DNA of 64,000 bases from Staphylococcus massiliensis CCUG 55927 (GTDB lineage Bacteria; Bacillota; Bacilli; Staphylococcales; Staphylococcaceae): contig NZ_JH815593.1 in NCBI RefSeq assembly GCF_000298075.1, forward strand, positions 603,674 through 667,673. The letters are read 5' to 3'. A program made the position numbers and the translations under genes. The notes below the pieces were generated by a model. That model was not told the DNA's origin and searched no databases. It saw only the letters and a program-made list of their open reading frames with translations. Shown piece by piece: positions 17,863 through 29,022 of the stretch. Numbering within the stretch: the stretch's first letter is position 1; each line of letters starts with the position of its first letter.

Positions 17863-18567
17863 TTATACATACCAACCGCCGTTTATACGATGAACCGTTC
17901 CCGTGATACTTTGAGACATTGGATCAAGTAAATATATACAAGCATGTGCAACTTCTGAAGGCGCTATCAGACGTTGCTGCGGAATTTCTTCAAGAATAGC
18001 TTCTAAGTCAGATTGGTCGAAGTCATCAGTCATGCGTCCACGTACGATACCTGGCGCTAGCGCATTTACCGTTACTGAAGTTAACGCTACCTCTTTGGCG
18101 AGGGCTTTTACAAAAGCAAGCTGGGCACCTTTCATAGTAGAATAAATGGTTTCGAAGCTCGCACCCGTTTCGCCCCATATTGATGAAACGACGACAATGC
18201 GGCCCTGGTCACTTTGTCTTAACTGATCAATAAAGTGTCGAGACAATCCGATAAGATGCTTAACATTTAAGTTATAGCAAGCATCAATTGTTACATCGTT
18301 CATATCTTGTAGCTGACCATAAAGACTTTGACCGCTAACATAAATCAGCGCGTCTAGGTTTTGAATAAAGTCAAAAGCGTTAATATCAATTTCAGTCTGC
18401 GATAAATCAGCTTGCACAAATGTCACTGGTTGATGCTTGAATTCATTCTCAAGGTCATTTAACTGAGCGTGATGGTAGTGCAATATAACCTCATAATCCT
18501 TTTCCAAGAGTGCATGAACGATAGCCTTGCCGATGCTACCTGAACCACCTAATACGAGTGCTTTCAT
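17863..18567 (-). CDS. ymfI: YmfI, short-chain dehydrogenase (EF-P 5-aminopentanone reductase type)
   Basis: A 234-aa NAD(P)-dependent short-chain dehydrogenase: GGSGSIG at 7-13, active-site S128/S129, Y142 and K146 (YxxxK), and a C-terminal GGWYV. In B. subtilis YmfI reduces the 5-aminopentanone on lysine 32 of elongation factor P to 5-aminopentanol. The neighbours ymfF and ymfH support that assignment. Its ATG overlaps the ymfH stop codon by four bases (ATGA), so the two are translationally coupled. Confidence 0.88.
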   Translation of the reverse strand: MKALVLGGSGSIGKAIVHALLEKDYEVILHYHHAQLNDLENEFKHQPVTFVQADLSQTEIDINAFDFIQNLDALIYVSGQSLYGQLQDMNDVTIDACYNLNVKHLIGLSRHFIDQLRQSDQGRIVVVSSIWGETGASFETIYSTMKGAQLAFVKALAKEVALTSVTVNALAPGIVRGRMTDDFDQSDLEAILEEIPQQRLIAPSEVAHACIYLLDPMSQSITGTVHRINGGWYV

Positions 18568-19853
18568 GATTGCTTGTTTTCTAATCGACTATCTACCATG
18601 TTGTCTAAATCTAAGAATTCTCGAGATGTCTGATTAACGCTTTCTATCGTAATTTCTTCCATGATATCGAGCAGTTCAAATAAACTGATACCTTCAAAGT
18701 AGAATTTCGTGTATTGGTTCGCGATGTATTCCGGCGCGTTGAGGCCTGAGATAAATTCACCGATGAATTGTTTCTTTAACAGTCTAAACGCAATTTCATC
18801 TTTAATTTGACCTTGTTGTTGCTTTAATTCGTCAGTAATTAATGTTTTTAAACGGTCTGGTTCATGTGTAGCACTTGTCACAATTGAAAAGCCATATGTG
18901 CGTTCCAGAACAAATTGATAACCGAATGTTTCATCGATAAGATCTTGATTTAAGAGATTTTGATAAAATTCTGTTTCTTCGCCGAAAATCATCTCAAAGA
19001 ACAATGTCATTTCAAGGTCGTGTTTCACAAGTTCACGATCTTCAATTTCTTTAATCGGGTTTTTAAAACCTAGCATTAAACGTGGTGATTGAATAGGCAT
19101 CTCTTCCGTAACATACTTCTGTTTAACTTCATACGGCTCGTCAATATGAAATCTTTCAATCGTTGGTTGATTTGTTTTATCACGCTTATCCTCATGTTGG
19201 CGTACGACTTTACTAATGTGATCAGGGTCTACATCGCCAACGACAAATAAGACCATATTAGATGGGTGATAGAATGTTTCATAACATAAGTATAAATCGT
19301 CTTTCGTAATGTCATAAATACTATCAACTGTTCCAGCTATATCTACTCGAATCGGATGATTATGGAACATTGAACGCAGTGTATTAAACATTAGTTTGTA
19401 AGCGGGTTGTTCTTGATACATTTTTATTTCTTCTGCGATAATACCCTTTTCTTTATCTACCGTTTCTTTCGTAAAATAAGGACTTTCTACCATTTTAAGT
19501 AAACGTAAGATATTGTCTTCAACGTTCGAAGTTGCGCTAAATAAATAACTTGTACGGTCAAAACTTGTAAACGCATTGACTTGAGCATTATCTTCAGCGA
19601 ATTCTGTAAATAAGTCGCCGTCTTCTTTTTCAAATAATTTATGTTCTAAGAAGTGTGCAACACCATCTGGGACTTTAACAAATTCGTTGGATTGATGCGG
19701 TTTAAACGTATTATCAAGCGATCCAAATTTAGTTGTATACGTGACAAATGTCTTTTGAAATCCTGGTTTAGGAATGACAAATAATTTTAAACCGTTCTGC
19801 ATTTCAGTTTCATATACGGTCTCATCTATACGTTCAAAGTACGTTTTATTCAT
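18564..19853 (-). CDS. ymfH: YmfH, M16-family zinc peptidase homologue
   Basis: A 429-aa insulinase-family protein with an intact inverted zinc motif H67-x2-E70-H71 and a glutamate-rich helix (about 138-148) giving the third ligand. It pairs with YmfF, which lacks the motif, as in other two-subunit M16 peptidases. Current annotations link the YmfF/YmfH/YmfI group to EF-P 5-aminopentanol modification, but the peptidase substrate is not known to me. The ATG at 19853 lies eight bases inside the end of ymfF, with GGAGG before it. Confidence 0.9.
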   Translation of the reverse strand: MNKTYFERIDETVYETEMQNGLKLFVIPKPGFQKTFVTYTTKFGSLDNTFKPHQSNEFVKVPDGVAHFLEHKLFEKEDGDLFTEFAEDNAQVNAFTSFDRTSYLFSATSNVEDNILRLLKMVESPYFTKETVDKEKGIIAEEIKMYQEQPAYKLMFNTLRSMFHNHPIRVDIAGTVDSIYDITKDDLYLCYETFYHPSNMVLFVVGDVDPDHISKVVRQHEDKRDKTNQPTIERFHIDEPYEVKQKYVTEEMPIQSPRLMLGFKNPIKEIEDRELVKHDLEMTLFFEMIFGEETEFYQNLLNQDLIDETFGYQFVLERTYGFSIVTSATHEPDRLKTLITDELKQQQGQIKDEIAFRLLKKQFIGEFISGLNAPEYIANQYTKFYFEGISLFELLDIMEEITIESVNQTSREFLDLDNMVDSRLENKQS

Positions 19854-21120
19854 TTACATCTTCCTCCTTCGTTAAGATGTAAATCGTATCAAGTTCAGCT
19901 TGGTCACAAAGGTTTTGAACATCTGCTCTTGAGACTTTCTTGATGTTCTGTATGAACATTTCGTCAGTCATTGGTACATCTAATAAGAGTTGATTATGCA
20001 TAATTTCAATCATGTTCTTAGGACGGTCTTTTGATTCAAGACGATGTGATTGGATAATTTTCTTAGCTAAATTTAATTGATTGTCGCTGAATTCGCCATT
20101 TTTTATCTTAGTGAATTCCTCTATAATCGTGTCCTTTGCTTGCTCATACTTATCTTTTGAAACGCCGCTCAATACAAATAGAAAACCGTTTTTAGCATCG
20201 ATTTGCGAATGAATCGAGTAAGCAAGGCTTTGCTTTTCACGAACTTCATTAAATAAAACAGACGATGGATCGCCACCGAACATCATATTAAATACGACGA
20301 GTGCGAAATACGCATCTTTACCGAATTCCGTATTAAATTTAAAGCCCATGTTTAATTTGGCTTGATCTACGTCAGCATATTCGACAATCGTGTTCGTTTC
20401 ATCATTATTATGTATCGCTGAAATTTGAGAAGGTTTATATGTAAATGGCTTAATTGCGAATTGTTGCTTTATTTGTTCTTCTGCTGCAGCTTTATTTACA
20501 TTACCAACCACATATACTGAACAGAAATCATTTTCAATCATGGATTGATACGTTTCGTATAAAGAAGCAGGTGTTACTTTCTCAAGTTCCGTTAAATCAC
20601 CCGTAGCAAGAAAGCGATAAGGATGGTCGTTGAACATATGTTTAAGTAGGTTTAAGTATGCAAGCTGAGATTTGTTATCGTTCATCGCTTTTAATTTCTT
20701 ACGTAACAATGACTTTTCTTGTTGTAAGAATTGTGTGTTGAACGCGCCATTTTCTACTAAAGGATTCCAAATGATTTCATTAAGTAATTCGAGTCCCTTT
20801 TCGAAAAGTGGTGTGTCATCAGTTAGATAACGTTCATTAACAATTTCTAAGCTAATCGTGATAACGTGCTTGTCTTTAAACTTGGATACGTAACTATGTA
20901 TGTATGCGCCATAAAGGTCAGATAAGTGACGATTAAATGCTTTATCGTCTGGCCATTTTTGTGTTGCTCTTACTAAAATCTTACTGAGTAAGGATCGATG
21001 TGTCATCGTTTTAACATCGAGTGGCGCCATAAATTTAAATGTAACAATCGTTGTTTTAAATTTATCTGTCGGTGTCACTTCAGTGTGAATGAGTGGCTCA
21101 TCTTTCATTAGATTGTCCAA
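19846..21120 (-). CDS. ymfF: YmfF, M16-family protein lacking the zinc motif
   Basis: A 424-aa insulinase-fold protein. Where active members carry HxxEH, this one has no such motif in its first 100 residues, so it is probably the non-catalytic partner of YmfH. The remaining fold signatures (GAYIHSYVSKF, FNEVREKQSLAYSIHS) are present. The start is TTG (21118-21120), seven bases after GTGAGG; an ATG four codons later is too far from the ribosome site. It overlaps ymfH by eight bases. Confidence 0.89.
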   Translation of the reverse strand: MDNLMKDEPLIHTEVTPTDKFKTTIVTFKFMAPLDVKTMTHRSLLSKILVRATQKWPDDKAFNRHLSDLYGAYIHSYVSKFKDKHVITISLEIVNERYLTDDTPLFEKGLELLNEIIWNPLVENGAFNTQFLQQEKSLLRKKLKAMNDNKSQLAYLNLLKHMFNDHPYRFLATGDLTELEKVTPASLYETYQSMIENDFCSVYVVGNVNKAAAEEQIKQQFAIKPFTYKPSQISAIHNNDETNTIVEYADVDQAKLNMGFKFNTEFGKDAYFALVVFNMMFGGDPSSVLFNEVREKQSLAYSIHSQIDAKNGFLFVLSGVSKDKYEQAKDTIIEEFTKIKNGEFSDNQLNLAKKIIQSHRLESKDRPKNMIEIMHNQLLLDVPMTDEMFIQNIKKVSRADVQNLCDQAELDTIYILTKEEDVNE

Positions 21121-21156
21121 TATATTACCTCACTTTCATTAAAATCGTTACATCTA

Positions 21157-21873
21157 TTATAAACGTTTTCGAATTGTTTGAAACTTAACTAAGCTACTTT
21201 TTAAATAATTAAGTGAATATAAAATAGGTTTGTCATTCGAATCATAATGTATTTGCTTGAGTAACATTAATGCATCATGCGGATTCGCATTTAATGCTTC
21301 TGAAATATAAGGTTCATAACTAATTGATTCTATTTCAGTGCGTGCGTATGTGATATTACAGTCTGATGAAAGCTCAATGGCTTTTAAAATAGAACGCTCA
21401 TGAGATTGATATTCTTGAGCCGAAAGGATAGCTGTCGGCACTTTATCAAGACAATAAACGACAGGCTCATCGTTTGCAGTACGAATGCGTTCAATTACGG
21501 TAATATCTGCCTCAGGTTCGATATTTAAGACATCACAATCGTGTGACGACGCAACTTCTTCATCTAAACTTAAGAAATGCGTACCTGAGCGATACCCTTT
21601 TTCTTCAATCATTTGGTTGATACTAACGAGTTCATGTAAAGGGTAGAAAAAAGGTCTTATCGTTTTAACATATGCACCTTCACCAAAGTTTTGCGTGATA
21701 ATTTGCTCTGTAACGAGTTCGTGAATGGCTTCATTTACTTCACCCGTTTTGACATCAAGCAATCTTGAAAGATCGTAAGCGCCTGGTAAAGATTCCCCAG
21801 GCTGAATACGTTCTTCCTTGATTTCATTAATAATCCATTCTTTGACTTTATTGATTGATACATTTGTTGACAT
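21157..21873 (-). CDS. ymfC: GntR/HutC-family transcription regulator (YmfC)
   Basis: A 238-aa regulator with an N-terminal GntR winged helix (about 6-72, PGESLPGAYDLSRLLDV) and a C-terminal UTRA ligand domain (about 90-235). The ligand is unknown. The ATG at 21873 is two bases after the spoIIIE stop codon, with AGAGGTG upstream, so it is co-transcribed. B. subtilis ymfC sits in the same place before ymfF, which suggests local control of this cluster, though no operator is evident. Confidence 0.88.
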   Translation of the reverse strand: MSTNVSINKVKEWIINEIKEERIQPGESLPGAYDLSRLLDVKTGEVNEAIHELVTEQIITQNFGEGAYVKTIRPFFYPLHELVSINQMIEEKGYRSGTHFLSLDEEVASSHDCDVLNIEPEADITVIERIRTANDEPVVYCLDKVPTAILSAQEYQSHERSILKAIELSSDCNITYARTEIESISYEPYISEALNANPHDALMLLKQIHYDSNDKPILYSLNYLKSSLVKFQTIRKRL

Positions 21874-21875
21874 GA

Positions 21876-24242
21876 TTACACCTCTTCTTCACTTAAATCT
21901 ACAAGAACTTGTCTTGGTTTACTTCCCTTTTGTGGACCGATGATGTTATTGCGTTCTAAATCGTCCATTAATCTTGAAGCACGATTATACCCTATTCTAA
22001 ACTGACGCTGTAATAATGACGTACTCGCTTTTTGCTTTTCAACGACAAACATATAAGCATCTGGATAGATTGGATCTTCACTTTCCATCTCAGATTTATC
22101 AACTGGCGCGTCAGGTTCCATTTCCTTAACATAGTTCGCCTTTTGTTGTTCTACTACATAATTCACTACTGTCTGAACTTCTTCATCGCTTAAGAAGGCA
22201 CCTTGAACTCGGGTTCTAATTGAACCACCATTAGCGACAAATAACATATCACCTTTACCTAATAGCTTTTCAGCACCCGAACTATCGATAATCGTTCGAG
22301 AGTCAGTTTGGGAACTCACCGCAAAAGCAATTCGTGATGGAATATTATTTTTAATGAGCCCTGTTATAACGTCTACAGAAGGTCTTTGTGTCGCAATGAT
22401 AAGGTGAATGCCGGCTGCACGGGCCATTTGCGTAATACGTGTGATAGCACCTTCTACATCTTTACCTGCAACCATCATTAAGTCTGCTAGCTCATCGACT
22501 ATAACCACGATATACGGTAGTTTAGCTTGCTTTTCGTCCATATCTTGATTACTTTTCTCGATGTATTGATTATAACCTTCGATATTACGCGTTCCAGTGT
22601 GTTGGAATAAATCATAACGACGTTCCATTTCACCTACAATTTTATCTAGTGCCTGAGAAGCCTTTTGAGGATTTGTCACAACAGGCGTTAAGAGGTGTGG
22701 AATACCGTTATAAACGTTTAACTCAACCATCTTAGGATCAATCATCATGAGTTTAACTTCGTGTGGTTTTGCGTTAAGCAAGATACTTGTAATAATACCG
22801 TTAATACAGACTGACTTACCACTACCAGTAGAACCTGCTACGAGTAAGTGTGGCATTTTGTTTAATTCAGCTGTAATAGGATCACCTGAAATATCACGAC
22901 CTAGCGCAACTTCAAGTTTGTTTTTGGCAGGGAATTTTTCATCGAGCACTTCTTTAAGTGATACTAATGCAATATGGTCGTTCGGTACTTCAATACCAAC
23001 AGCTGACTTACCCGGTATTGGAGCTTCGATACGCACATCTTTCGCTGCTAGTGCTAAGGCGATATCACTATGAAGATTGACGATTTTACTCACTTTAACA
23101 CCTTGTGCCGGTTGAATCTCATATTGTGTTACAGCTGGACCGATTTTAATTTGAGTGACATTTGCGTTTACACCAAAATTCTTGAGCGTATTTTCAAGTA
23201 AACGCCCCTTCTTTTGAACTTCAGCTTTAGATGTTGATTTCTGCTTTTTAGGTTCATTTAATAATGTTAATGGTGGAATGGTATACGCATGGTTCTCAGC
23301 TTCACCAGCTTCTGAAATTGAACCTTCACTTTCACCTACTTCACCTGATGATGATAGTTGTGACGCTTCTTGCTGCGCAGGTTCTCTTTTAGGTGTAGAC
23401 GTAGGCTTAGGCGTTTCCTTAGTAGGTGCCTGTGGTTCAGGTTGCTGTACATCGTCTTCATCTTGATGACCATATATTGGAATTGAACTTGAACCTGTTG
23501 GGTGGTCCTCCATCGTAGGCGTCACGTCTTCGAAATTCGAAACATCTTTAGGTTTCTTTGATCGTCTGCGATTCACAGGTTTATCTTCTTTGTTAGCACG
23601 ACGGTTCGCACGTTTATCCTTATAAGATGAAACAGAGCGATTGAGTCGTGACTGAGTACGCTCAAAGGCGCTTTTCGAGACGTCACGGTGCTTTTTCTGT
23701 TGAAGCAAAATGATGCTCGATATTAATAATAGCGACATCAATAGGAAAAGCCCTACAATAGAAATCAATGGAATAAAAAGTTCAAACATATAATATCCAA
23801 ATAAGCCACCGCCAAAATTTGAAAATCTCGTTATATCATATGTATGGAAAACGTGTGATAATACAGGCTCTCTTCTCGCCTTTTCCCCAGAAGTAAAAAA
23901 ATAAACAAATTGTGCAATAAGTAAAAGTTCAGGAAGTAAAAGAATTGATCCAAGCATACGTCTCGATTTAGGTAGTTTACCGTTAAATGCTAAAAATCCA
24001 GTAGCTAGTAATAAGAGTATATATACATAATAGCGACCCATACCAAATAAATAATTGAAAAAACTATCTATTGCGATGCCAATAATTCCTAACTGAAAGA
24101 TACCTAAGATGAGGACAATTACTGCTATGATCGCTAATAAAAAACGCAATGTGTGGTCGTTTTGTTTTTTCGTTGTACGTTTCTTACCTTTTTTCTTTGT
24201 TGTTTGACGCTTCGATGTGGTACGTTTTTTACCTTGTGGCAA
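21876..24242 (-). CDS. spoIIIE: SpoIIIE/FtsK-family DNA translocase
   Basis: A 788-aa septal DNA pump that clears chromosome DNA from the closing septum. It has a basic N-terminal stretch (1-30), four or so membrane segments (about 30-180), a charged linker rich in Glu/Pro/Ser (about 190-330), a RecA-like motor with Walker A GSTGSGKS (about 460) and [13 protein letters not shown], and a C-terminal gamma winged helix for recognising DNA polarity. Staphylococci carry two such proteins; the position next to ymfC matches the one called SpoIIIE. The start is TTG (24240-24242) after AGAAGGTGA. Confidence 0.93.
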   Translation of the reverse strand: MPQGKKRTTSKRQTTKKKGKKRTTKKQNDHTLRFLLAIIAVIVLILGIFQLGIIGIAIDSFFNYLFGMGRYYVYILLLLATGFLAFNGKLPKSRRMLGSILLLPELLLIAQFVYFFTSGEKARREPVLSHVFHTYDITRFSNFGGGLFGYYMFELFIPLISIVGLFLLMSLLLISSIILLQQKKHRDVSKSAFERTQSRLNRSVSSYKDKRANRRANKEDKPVNRRRSKKPKDVSNFEDVTPTMEDHPTGSSSIPIYGHQDEDDVQQPEPQAPTKETPKPTSTPKREPAQQEASQLSSSGEVGESEGSISEAGEAENHAYTIPPLTLLNEPKKQKSTSKAEVQKKGRLLENTLKNFGVNANVTQIKIGPAVTQYEIQPAQGVKVSKIVNLHSDIALALAAKDVRIEAPIPGKSAVGIEVPNDHIALVSLKEVLDEKFPAKNKLEVALGRDISGDPITAELNKMPHLLVAGSTGSGKSVCINGIITSILLNAKPHEVKLMMIDPKMVELNVYNGIPHLLTPVVTNPQKASQALDKIVGEMERRYDLFQHTGTRNIEGYNQYIEKSNQDMDEKQAKLPYIVVIVDELADLMMVAGKDVEGAITRITQMARAAGIHLIIATQRPSVDVITGLIKNNIPSRIAFAVSSQTDSRTIIDSSGAEKLLGKGDMLFVANGGSIRTRVQGAFLSDEEVQTVVNYVVEQQKANYVKEMEPDAPVDKSEMESEDPIYPDAYMFVVEKQKASTSLLQRQFRIGYNRASRLMDDLERNNIIGPQKGSKPRQVLVDLSEEEV

Positions 24243-24321
24243 GATATGTCACCTTCTTTTACTTAAAAATAAATATAGTGTTGCGTCAATGAACTGACGA
24301 TAAATCATCACTGAATAATGA

Positions 24322-24356
24322 AATGCTATGGTACATACTAACTATACCATAGCATT
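24322..24356. terminator. Perfect 12-base hairpin between rnjB and spoIIIE, probable terminator
   Basis: AATGCTATGGTA / TACCATAGCATT with an 11-base loop. The T-tract after it on the minus strand is short (TTTCATT), so it may be a weak terminator, or an operator or processing site instead. Confidence 0.55.
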
Positions 24357-24403
24357 AAACGTATCTATTTAAGAAACAATCATATGATAAATAACGTTCA
24401 CAA

Positions 24404-26077
24404 TTAAACTTCTGAAATAATTGGAATAATCATCGGACGACGACGTGTGCTATCAAATAGTAATTTACTGATTTGATCACGCATGTTTTGCTTCATCTCA
24501 GACCATTCAATGCGTTTCTCTTGAAGACCCGCTTCAACGATTTCATGCACTTTCTCTTCGGCCTCTTTTAATAACGCTTCGCTTTCTCTTACATAAACGA
24601 AGCCACGTGATTGAATTTCAGGCCCTGCTGCAATACGCTTATTCTTCTGATCAAGCGTAACAACAACGATAAAGATACCATCCTCTGCAAGTAAGTGACG
24701 GTCACGTAGTACAATGTTACCAACGTCGCCAACACCGATACCATCGATTAAGACGTTACCTGCATGAACTTTTTCATTAAGAATCATTTCTTTTCCATCA
24801 AAGTTAATGACGTCACCGCGCTCAGCTAAAAAGATCTTCTCAGGCGCAACACCAGTTTCATTTGCAAGTTTTGCATGCGCAATTTGCATCTTGAATTCAC
24901 CTTGAACTGGAATGAAATATTCGGGTTTCATAATATTTAACATCATTTTAAGTTCTTCCATACAACCATGACTTGAAGCATGAATTTTCTTGTTATTTGG
25001 AATAATGTTAGCACCAGCACGTGACAATTCGTTTAACGTATTACCGATAATCACTTCCATATTCGCACTAGCTGTAATCGCTAGGAATACAGAGTCGCCT
25101 TCTTCAATATTCATAATCTTATGCTTTTGACGTGCCATTTGGCTTAAAGCTTCAACAGGTTCTCCTTGCATACCTGTTGCGATAATAACGACTTCGTTTT
25201 TCGGATAATTTTCAACTTCATTAATCGGAATTAATAAGTCTTTAGGGATATCAAAATAGCCCATCTTACGTGCAGTATTAAACGAACTTTCTAAAGAACG
25301 ACCTAAGAAAGAAACTTTACGGTTTAATTTCTTCGCAATATTTAAAACTTGTTGAATACGAACAAAGTTTGATGCATAACAAGATACAATTAAACGACCG
25401 TGTACCTTAGTAAACGCATCTTGCATATGACTTTCAATCACATTTTCAGGCGTATTGTAGCCTGGCTTTTCTGCTTCGGTCGAGTCACTAATTAAAGCAA
25501 AAACGCCTTTTTCGCCAATTTCAGTCATACGTTGTAAGTTTGGTGCATAATGACCATGTAAACTTTGATCAAATTTAAATTCACCCGTATAGACGATTGC
25601 ACCATATGATGTATGAATACAAACACCTAAACTATCTGGAATACTATGTGTTGTGTTAAAGAATGTCACGTTCACGCTCTTGAAACGCATAATCGATTCG
25701 TCATTTACAACATAATAACGAACCTTTTTCTTGATGTTACGTGCTTTCATGTTTTCTTTAACTAAACCAATTGTTAATTTAGAACCATAAACAGGTGCGT
25801 CAACTTGTTCTAATACGTATGAAACAGCACCAATCGCATGTTCATGGCCATGTGTAAGGAATATACCTTTTAATTTATCTTTATTTTCAATGACATACTG
25901 AATATCAGGAATAACGATGTCGATTCCTAACATTTCATCTTCTGGAAACATGAGCCCAGCGTCTAACATGAACATCTCGTTATCAACTTCAACGATGTAC
26001 ATGTTTTTGGCAATTTCACCCACGCCTCCTAAGGGGATGATGCGTATGTTTTTATTATTTTTCTTTACTAATTTCAA
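24404..26077 (-). CDS. rnjB: Ribonuclease J2
   Basis: A 557-aa metallo-beta-lactamase/beta-CASP protein. The catalytic HxHxDH is altered to HGHEHA at 76-81: the Asp and last His are replaced by His80 and Ala81. This is typical of staphylococcal RNase J2, which has little activity and works in complex with RNase J1. The beta-CASP part (about 205-370) and C-terminal domain are present. The start is TTG (26075-26077), seven bases after AGGAGG. It has its own promoter and is followed by a hairpin. Confidence 0.94.
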   Translation of the reverse strand: MKLVKKNNKNIRIIPLGGVGEIAKNMYIVEVDNEMFMLDAGLMFPEDEMLGIDIVIPDIQYVIENKDKLKGIFLTHGHEHAIGAVSYVLEQVDAPVYGSKLTIGLVKENMKARNIKKKVRYYVVNDESIMRFKSVNVTFFNTTHSIPDSLGVCIHTSYGAIVYTGEFKFDQSLHGHYAPNLQRMTEIGEKGVFALISDSTEAEKPGYNTPENVIESHMQDAFTKVHGRLIVSCYASNFVRIQQVLNIAKKLNRKVSFLGRSLESSFNTARKMGYFDIPKDLLIPINEVENYPKNEVVIIATGMQGEPVEALSQMARQKHKIMNIEEGDSVFLAITASANMEVIIGNTLNELSRAGANIIPNNKKIHASSHGCMEELKMMLNIMKPEYFIPVQGEFKMQIAHAKLANETGVAPEKIFLAERGDVINFDGKEMILNEKVHAGNVLIDGIGVGDVGNIVLRDRHLLAEDGIFIVVVTLDQKNKRIAAGPEIQSRGFVYVRESEALLKEAEEKVHEIVEAGLQEKRIEWSEMKQNMRDQISKLLFDSTRRRPMIIPIISEV

Positions 26078-26126
26078 CTTGCTACCTCCTCATCATTTGC
26101 CCCGACGATATATGAATTCATTCTAT

Positions 26127-26156
26127 ATTATAAGTTAATTTAAGTTATATGTACAA
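26127..26156 (-). promoter_or_regulatory. Promoter of rnjB
   Basis: TTGTAC (-35, 26151-26156), 18-base spacer, TATAAT (-10, 26127-26132). Confidence 0.7.
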
Positions 26157-26290
26157 TTTGAGCTATTTATCACAAGGGTCTCTTTAGGTGTAATCGATTT
26201 AAGTTAGTGCGTATATTTAAAGGGCTTTTCAATCATTTAGGAAAAGCACTCTAAGATAACGATCAATGCTCTCGCGATATCCTAAAAAGT

Positions 26291-26324
26291 AAAGACCGGG
26301 ACGATGTAAACAATCCCAGTCTTT
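26291..26324 (-). terminator. Terminator of pnp
   Basis: Eleven-base stem AAAGACCGGGA / TCCCAGTCTTT with one wobble and a 12-base loop. It is followed on the minus strand by ACTTTTTA. Confidence 0.85.
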
Positions 26325-26381
26325 CAATCATAATATGACTAAAATACATGTTACCTATTTAAATAAAGGTGATGACGTTTA

Positions 26382-28478
26382 TTAGTCTAATAGGACTTTG
26401 TGAGATGCATTCACGCGACCTTGTTTATCAATTTCAGTTACTTTAACTTTAAACGTGTCGCCGACTTTAAGCACATCTCCTACTTTATTAATGCGTTCCT
26501 TAGAGATTTGTGAAATGTGAACAAGCGCATCTTTACCAGGGAATAATTCAACGAAAGCACCGTATTTCTCAATACGTTTAACTTTACCGTCGTAGATTTG
26601 GCCAACTTCAGCTTCACGCACGATATCTAAGATCCATTCTTTCGCACGTGTAATCATGTCTTGTTCTACTGAACCGATAAATACTGTACCATCTTGTTCG
26701 ATATCAAGTTTAACACCTGTTTCATCAATAATTTCGTTGATTTGTTTACCACCTGGTCCGATTACGTCACGTATCTTTTCAGGCTTAATGGTAATTACTT
26801 CAACTTTCGGCGCGTATTTACTTAATTCAGAACGAGGTGTATCAATTGTTTCAAGCATATGCTCTAGGATATTTAAACGTCCAATACGAGCTTGTTCTAA
26901 AGCTTCTTCGATAACTTCTTTCGTTAAGCCATCAATTTTGATGTCCATTTGAATCGCTGTAATACCTTCTTTAGTACCCGCTACTTTGAAGTCCATGTCA
27001 CCTAAAGCATCTTCCATACCTTGGATGTCTGTAAGAATTGTGTAGCTATCTTCACGTGTTACTAAGCCCATCGCGATACCTGCTACAGGTGCTTTAATTG
27101 GTACACCAGCATCCATTAACGCTAATGTAGAACCACAAATTGACGCTTGTGAAGAGGAACCATTTGATTCTAAAACTTCACTTACAATACGAACTGTGTA
27201 TGGGAAGTCCTTTTCATCAGGAATTATGTGTCTTAATGCACGTTCACCTAATGCACCATGACCAATTTCACGACGTCCTGGCGCTCTAACTGGTCCAGTT
27301 TCACCTACTGAGAAGTTAGGGAAGTTATAGTGATGCATAAAGCGTTTATGTTCTTCAGGTCCAAGTCCATCGATTAATTGATAGTCACCTAACGCACCTA
27401 AAGTTAATACAGATAAGGCTTGCGTTTGGCCACGTGTAAATAACCCTGAACCGTGAGCTCTTGGTAATAATCCCGTTTCTGATGATAATGGGCGAATTTC
27501 ATCAGGTTTACGACCATCAGGACGGATTTTTTCGTCTGCGATAAGACGTCTTACTTCTTCTTTGATGATTTGATTCATAATGGCATTTACATCATTAATG
27601 AGTGCTTCGTTATCAGGATCTTCTTCATCGACATATAGCGCTACAATTTCGTCACGAACCGCATCGATTTTATCTTCACGTTCTTTTTTATCTTCAGTTT
27701 GAATCGCTTTTTTAAGGCCTTTTTCTTCAGCTTGCGCAACGACCTTCTCCTCTAAGTCCGCATCTTTAATTGGCGGTGTGAATTCAATTTTTTCAGGTTG
27801 AATGTGGTCAATAATCTCTTGTTGAAAAGCCACTAAACGTTTAATTTCTTCATGACCGAAAAGAATGGCTTCTAACATCTCTTGTTCCGTAATTTCTTTC
27901 GCACCAGCTTCAACCATGTTAACTGCGTCTTTATGTCCAGCAACTTCTAGGTCCAGACGTGAAACCTCTTTTTGTTCTTTATTCGGATTAATGATATATT
28001 CACCATCAATATACCCAACATTAACGCCAGCAATTGGGCCTTGGAATGGAATATCAGATACAGATAGTGCCATAGAAGAACCAATCATTGCAGCCATTTC
28101 TGGTGAACAATCTGGATCCGCACTTAAAACCGTATTCATGATTTGAACGTCATATCGATACCCTTCTGGGAAAAGTGGACGAATAGGTCTATCGATTAAA
28201 CGTGCAGTTAAAGTTGCATCATCGCCTGGTCTACCTTCTCTTTTTTTAAAGCCACCTGGAATTTTACCAGCAGCGTACATTTTCTCTTCATAGTTAACCA
28301 TTAATGGGAAGAAGTCCCCATCTCTAGGTTCTTTAGATTGAACAGCAGTAGATAATACAACTGTTTCACCGTAACGAACTAATACAGCACCGTTAGCTTG
28401 TTTCGCTAATTGACCTGTTTCAATCGTTAAAGGTTTATTTGCCCATTCCGTTTTGAATATTTTCTTTTCTTGAGACAT
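26382..28478 (-). CDS. pnp: Polyribonucleotide nucleotidyltransferase (PNPase)
   Basis: Phosphorolytic 3'-to-5' exoribonuclease that degrades mRNA with the Rny/RNase J machinery. It is 698 aa from the ATG at 28478, seven bases after AGAGGAG; an in-frame ATG at 28496 has no ribosome site. It has two RNase PH domains (about 1-210 and 310-540, with GTFTRG-type FTRGQTQAL and GERALRH), a KH domain with [11 protein letters not shown] (about 560-615) and a C-terminal S1 domain (about 622-690). It stands between terminators, downstream of rpsO as in most bacteria. Confidence 0.96.
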   Translation of the reverse strand: MSQEKKIFKTEWANKPLTIETGQLAKQANGAVLVRYGETVVLSTAVQSKEPRDGDFFPLMVNYEEKMYAAGKIPGGFKKREGRPGDDATLTARLIDRPIRPLFPEGYRYDVQIMNTVLSADPDCSPEMAAMIGSSMALSVSDIPFQGPIAGVNVGYIDGEYIINPNKEQKEVSRLDLEVAGHKDAVNMVEAGAKEITEQEMLEAILFGHEEIKRLVAFQQEIIDHIQPEKIEFTPPIKDADLEEKVVAQAEEKGLKKAIQTEDKKEREDKIDAVRDEIVALYVDEEDPDNEALINDVNAIMNQIIKEEVRRLIADEKIRPDGRKPDEIRPLSSETGLLPRAHGSGLFTRGQTQALSVLTLGALGDYQLIDGLGPEEHKRFMHHYNFPNFSVGETGPVRAPGRREIGHGALGERALRHIIPDEKDFPYTVRIVSEVLESNGSSSQASICGSTLALMDAGVPIKAPVAGIAMGLVTREDSYTILTDIQGMEDALGDMDFKVAGTKEGITAIQMDIKIDGLTKEVIEEALEQARIGRLNILEHMLETIDTPRSELSKYAPKVEVITIKPEKIRDVIGPGGKQINEIIDETGVKLDIEQDGTVFIGSVEQDMITRAKEWILDIVREAEVGQIYDGKVKRIEKYGAFVELFPGKDALVHISQISKERINKVGDVLKVGDTFKVKVTEIDKQGRVNASHKVLLD

Positions 28479-28563
28479 TATGAATCTCCTCTCCATCGTC
28501 TATTATCCTTATCATAACATTTATTAAAGTAAATGAATAATACAAATTTATAGAAAAAAAAGA

Positions 28564-28591
28564 GAGTGTAACAGCTTAAAGTGTCACACTC
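28564..28591 (-). terminator. Terminator between rpsO and pnp
   Basis: Stem GAGTGTAACA / TGTCACACTC, followed on the minus strand by a run of eight T residues after CTC. In enterobacteria rpsO and pnp share a partial terminator, and the same layout is seen here. Confidence 0.85.
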
Positions 28592-28643
28592 CCTTAAGTA
28601 GAAATTCGTCTACTAATTTATAAAACTTAAGTTAAAGTTTAGA

Positions 28644-28913
28644 TTAACGACGAAGACCTAATGATTTAATTAATTCACGGTAACGTTGGATGTCGTTGTC
28701 ACGTAAGTAAGTTAATAAGTGTTTACGACGACCAACCATTTTTAATAAACCACGACGTGAATGGTGGTCTTTTTTGTGTACACGTAAGTGTTCGTTTAAA
28801 GCAGTGATTTCAGCAGTTAAAACTGCTACTTGTACTTCTGGAGAACCAGTGTCTGCTTCGTGTGTACGGTATTCTTTAATGATTTCGTTTTTACGTTCTT
28901 GTGAAATTGCCAT
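28644..28913 (-). CDS. rpsO: 30S ribosomal protein S15
   Basis: An 89-aa primary 16S rRNA-binding protein of the small subunit. The family signature around [20 protein letters not shown] (about 35-54) and the basic [18 protein letters not shown] (about 55-72) are present. The ATG at 28913 has AAGGAGG nine bases upstream; the frame also holds an ATG two codons earlier that overlaps the spacing region and is less likely. The roughly 100-base region upstream could hold a leader, as S15 autoregulates in other Firmicutes. Confidence 0.97.
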   Translation of the reverse strand: MAISQERKNEIIKEYRTHEADTGSPEVQVAVLTAEITALNEHLRVHKKDHHSRRGLLKMVGRRKHLLTYLRDNDIQRYRELIKSLGLRR

Positions 28914-29022
28914 TATCAATTTCCTCCTTTAATTTTAGTGTCGCCTTAATCTGAGCAAAGCGCCGGAGGGTCAACTTGCCAAGAGAAAGGTCCTTCAAAA
29001 CAAATACGTTAATTTGTTCGAC

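Larger units (their letters stand above)
26078..26381. other. Intergenic region between pnp and rnjB (304 bases)
   Basis: No gene is seen. Reading on the minus strand it holds the pnp terminator (26291-26324), a second hairpin GCTTTTC/GAAAAGC (26224-26247), and the rnjB promoter (26127-26156). The leader of rnjB would be about 45 bases. Confidence 0.75.
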
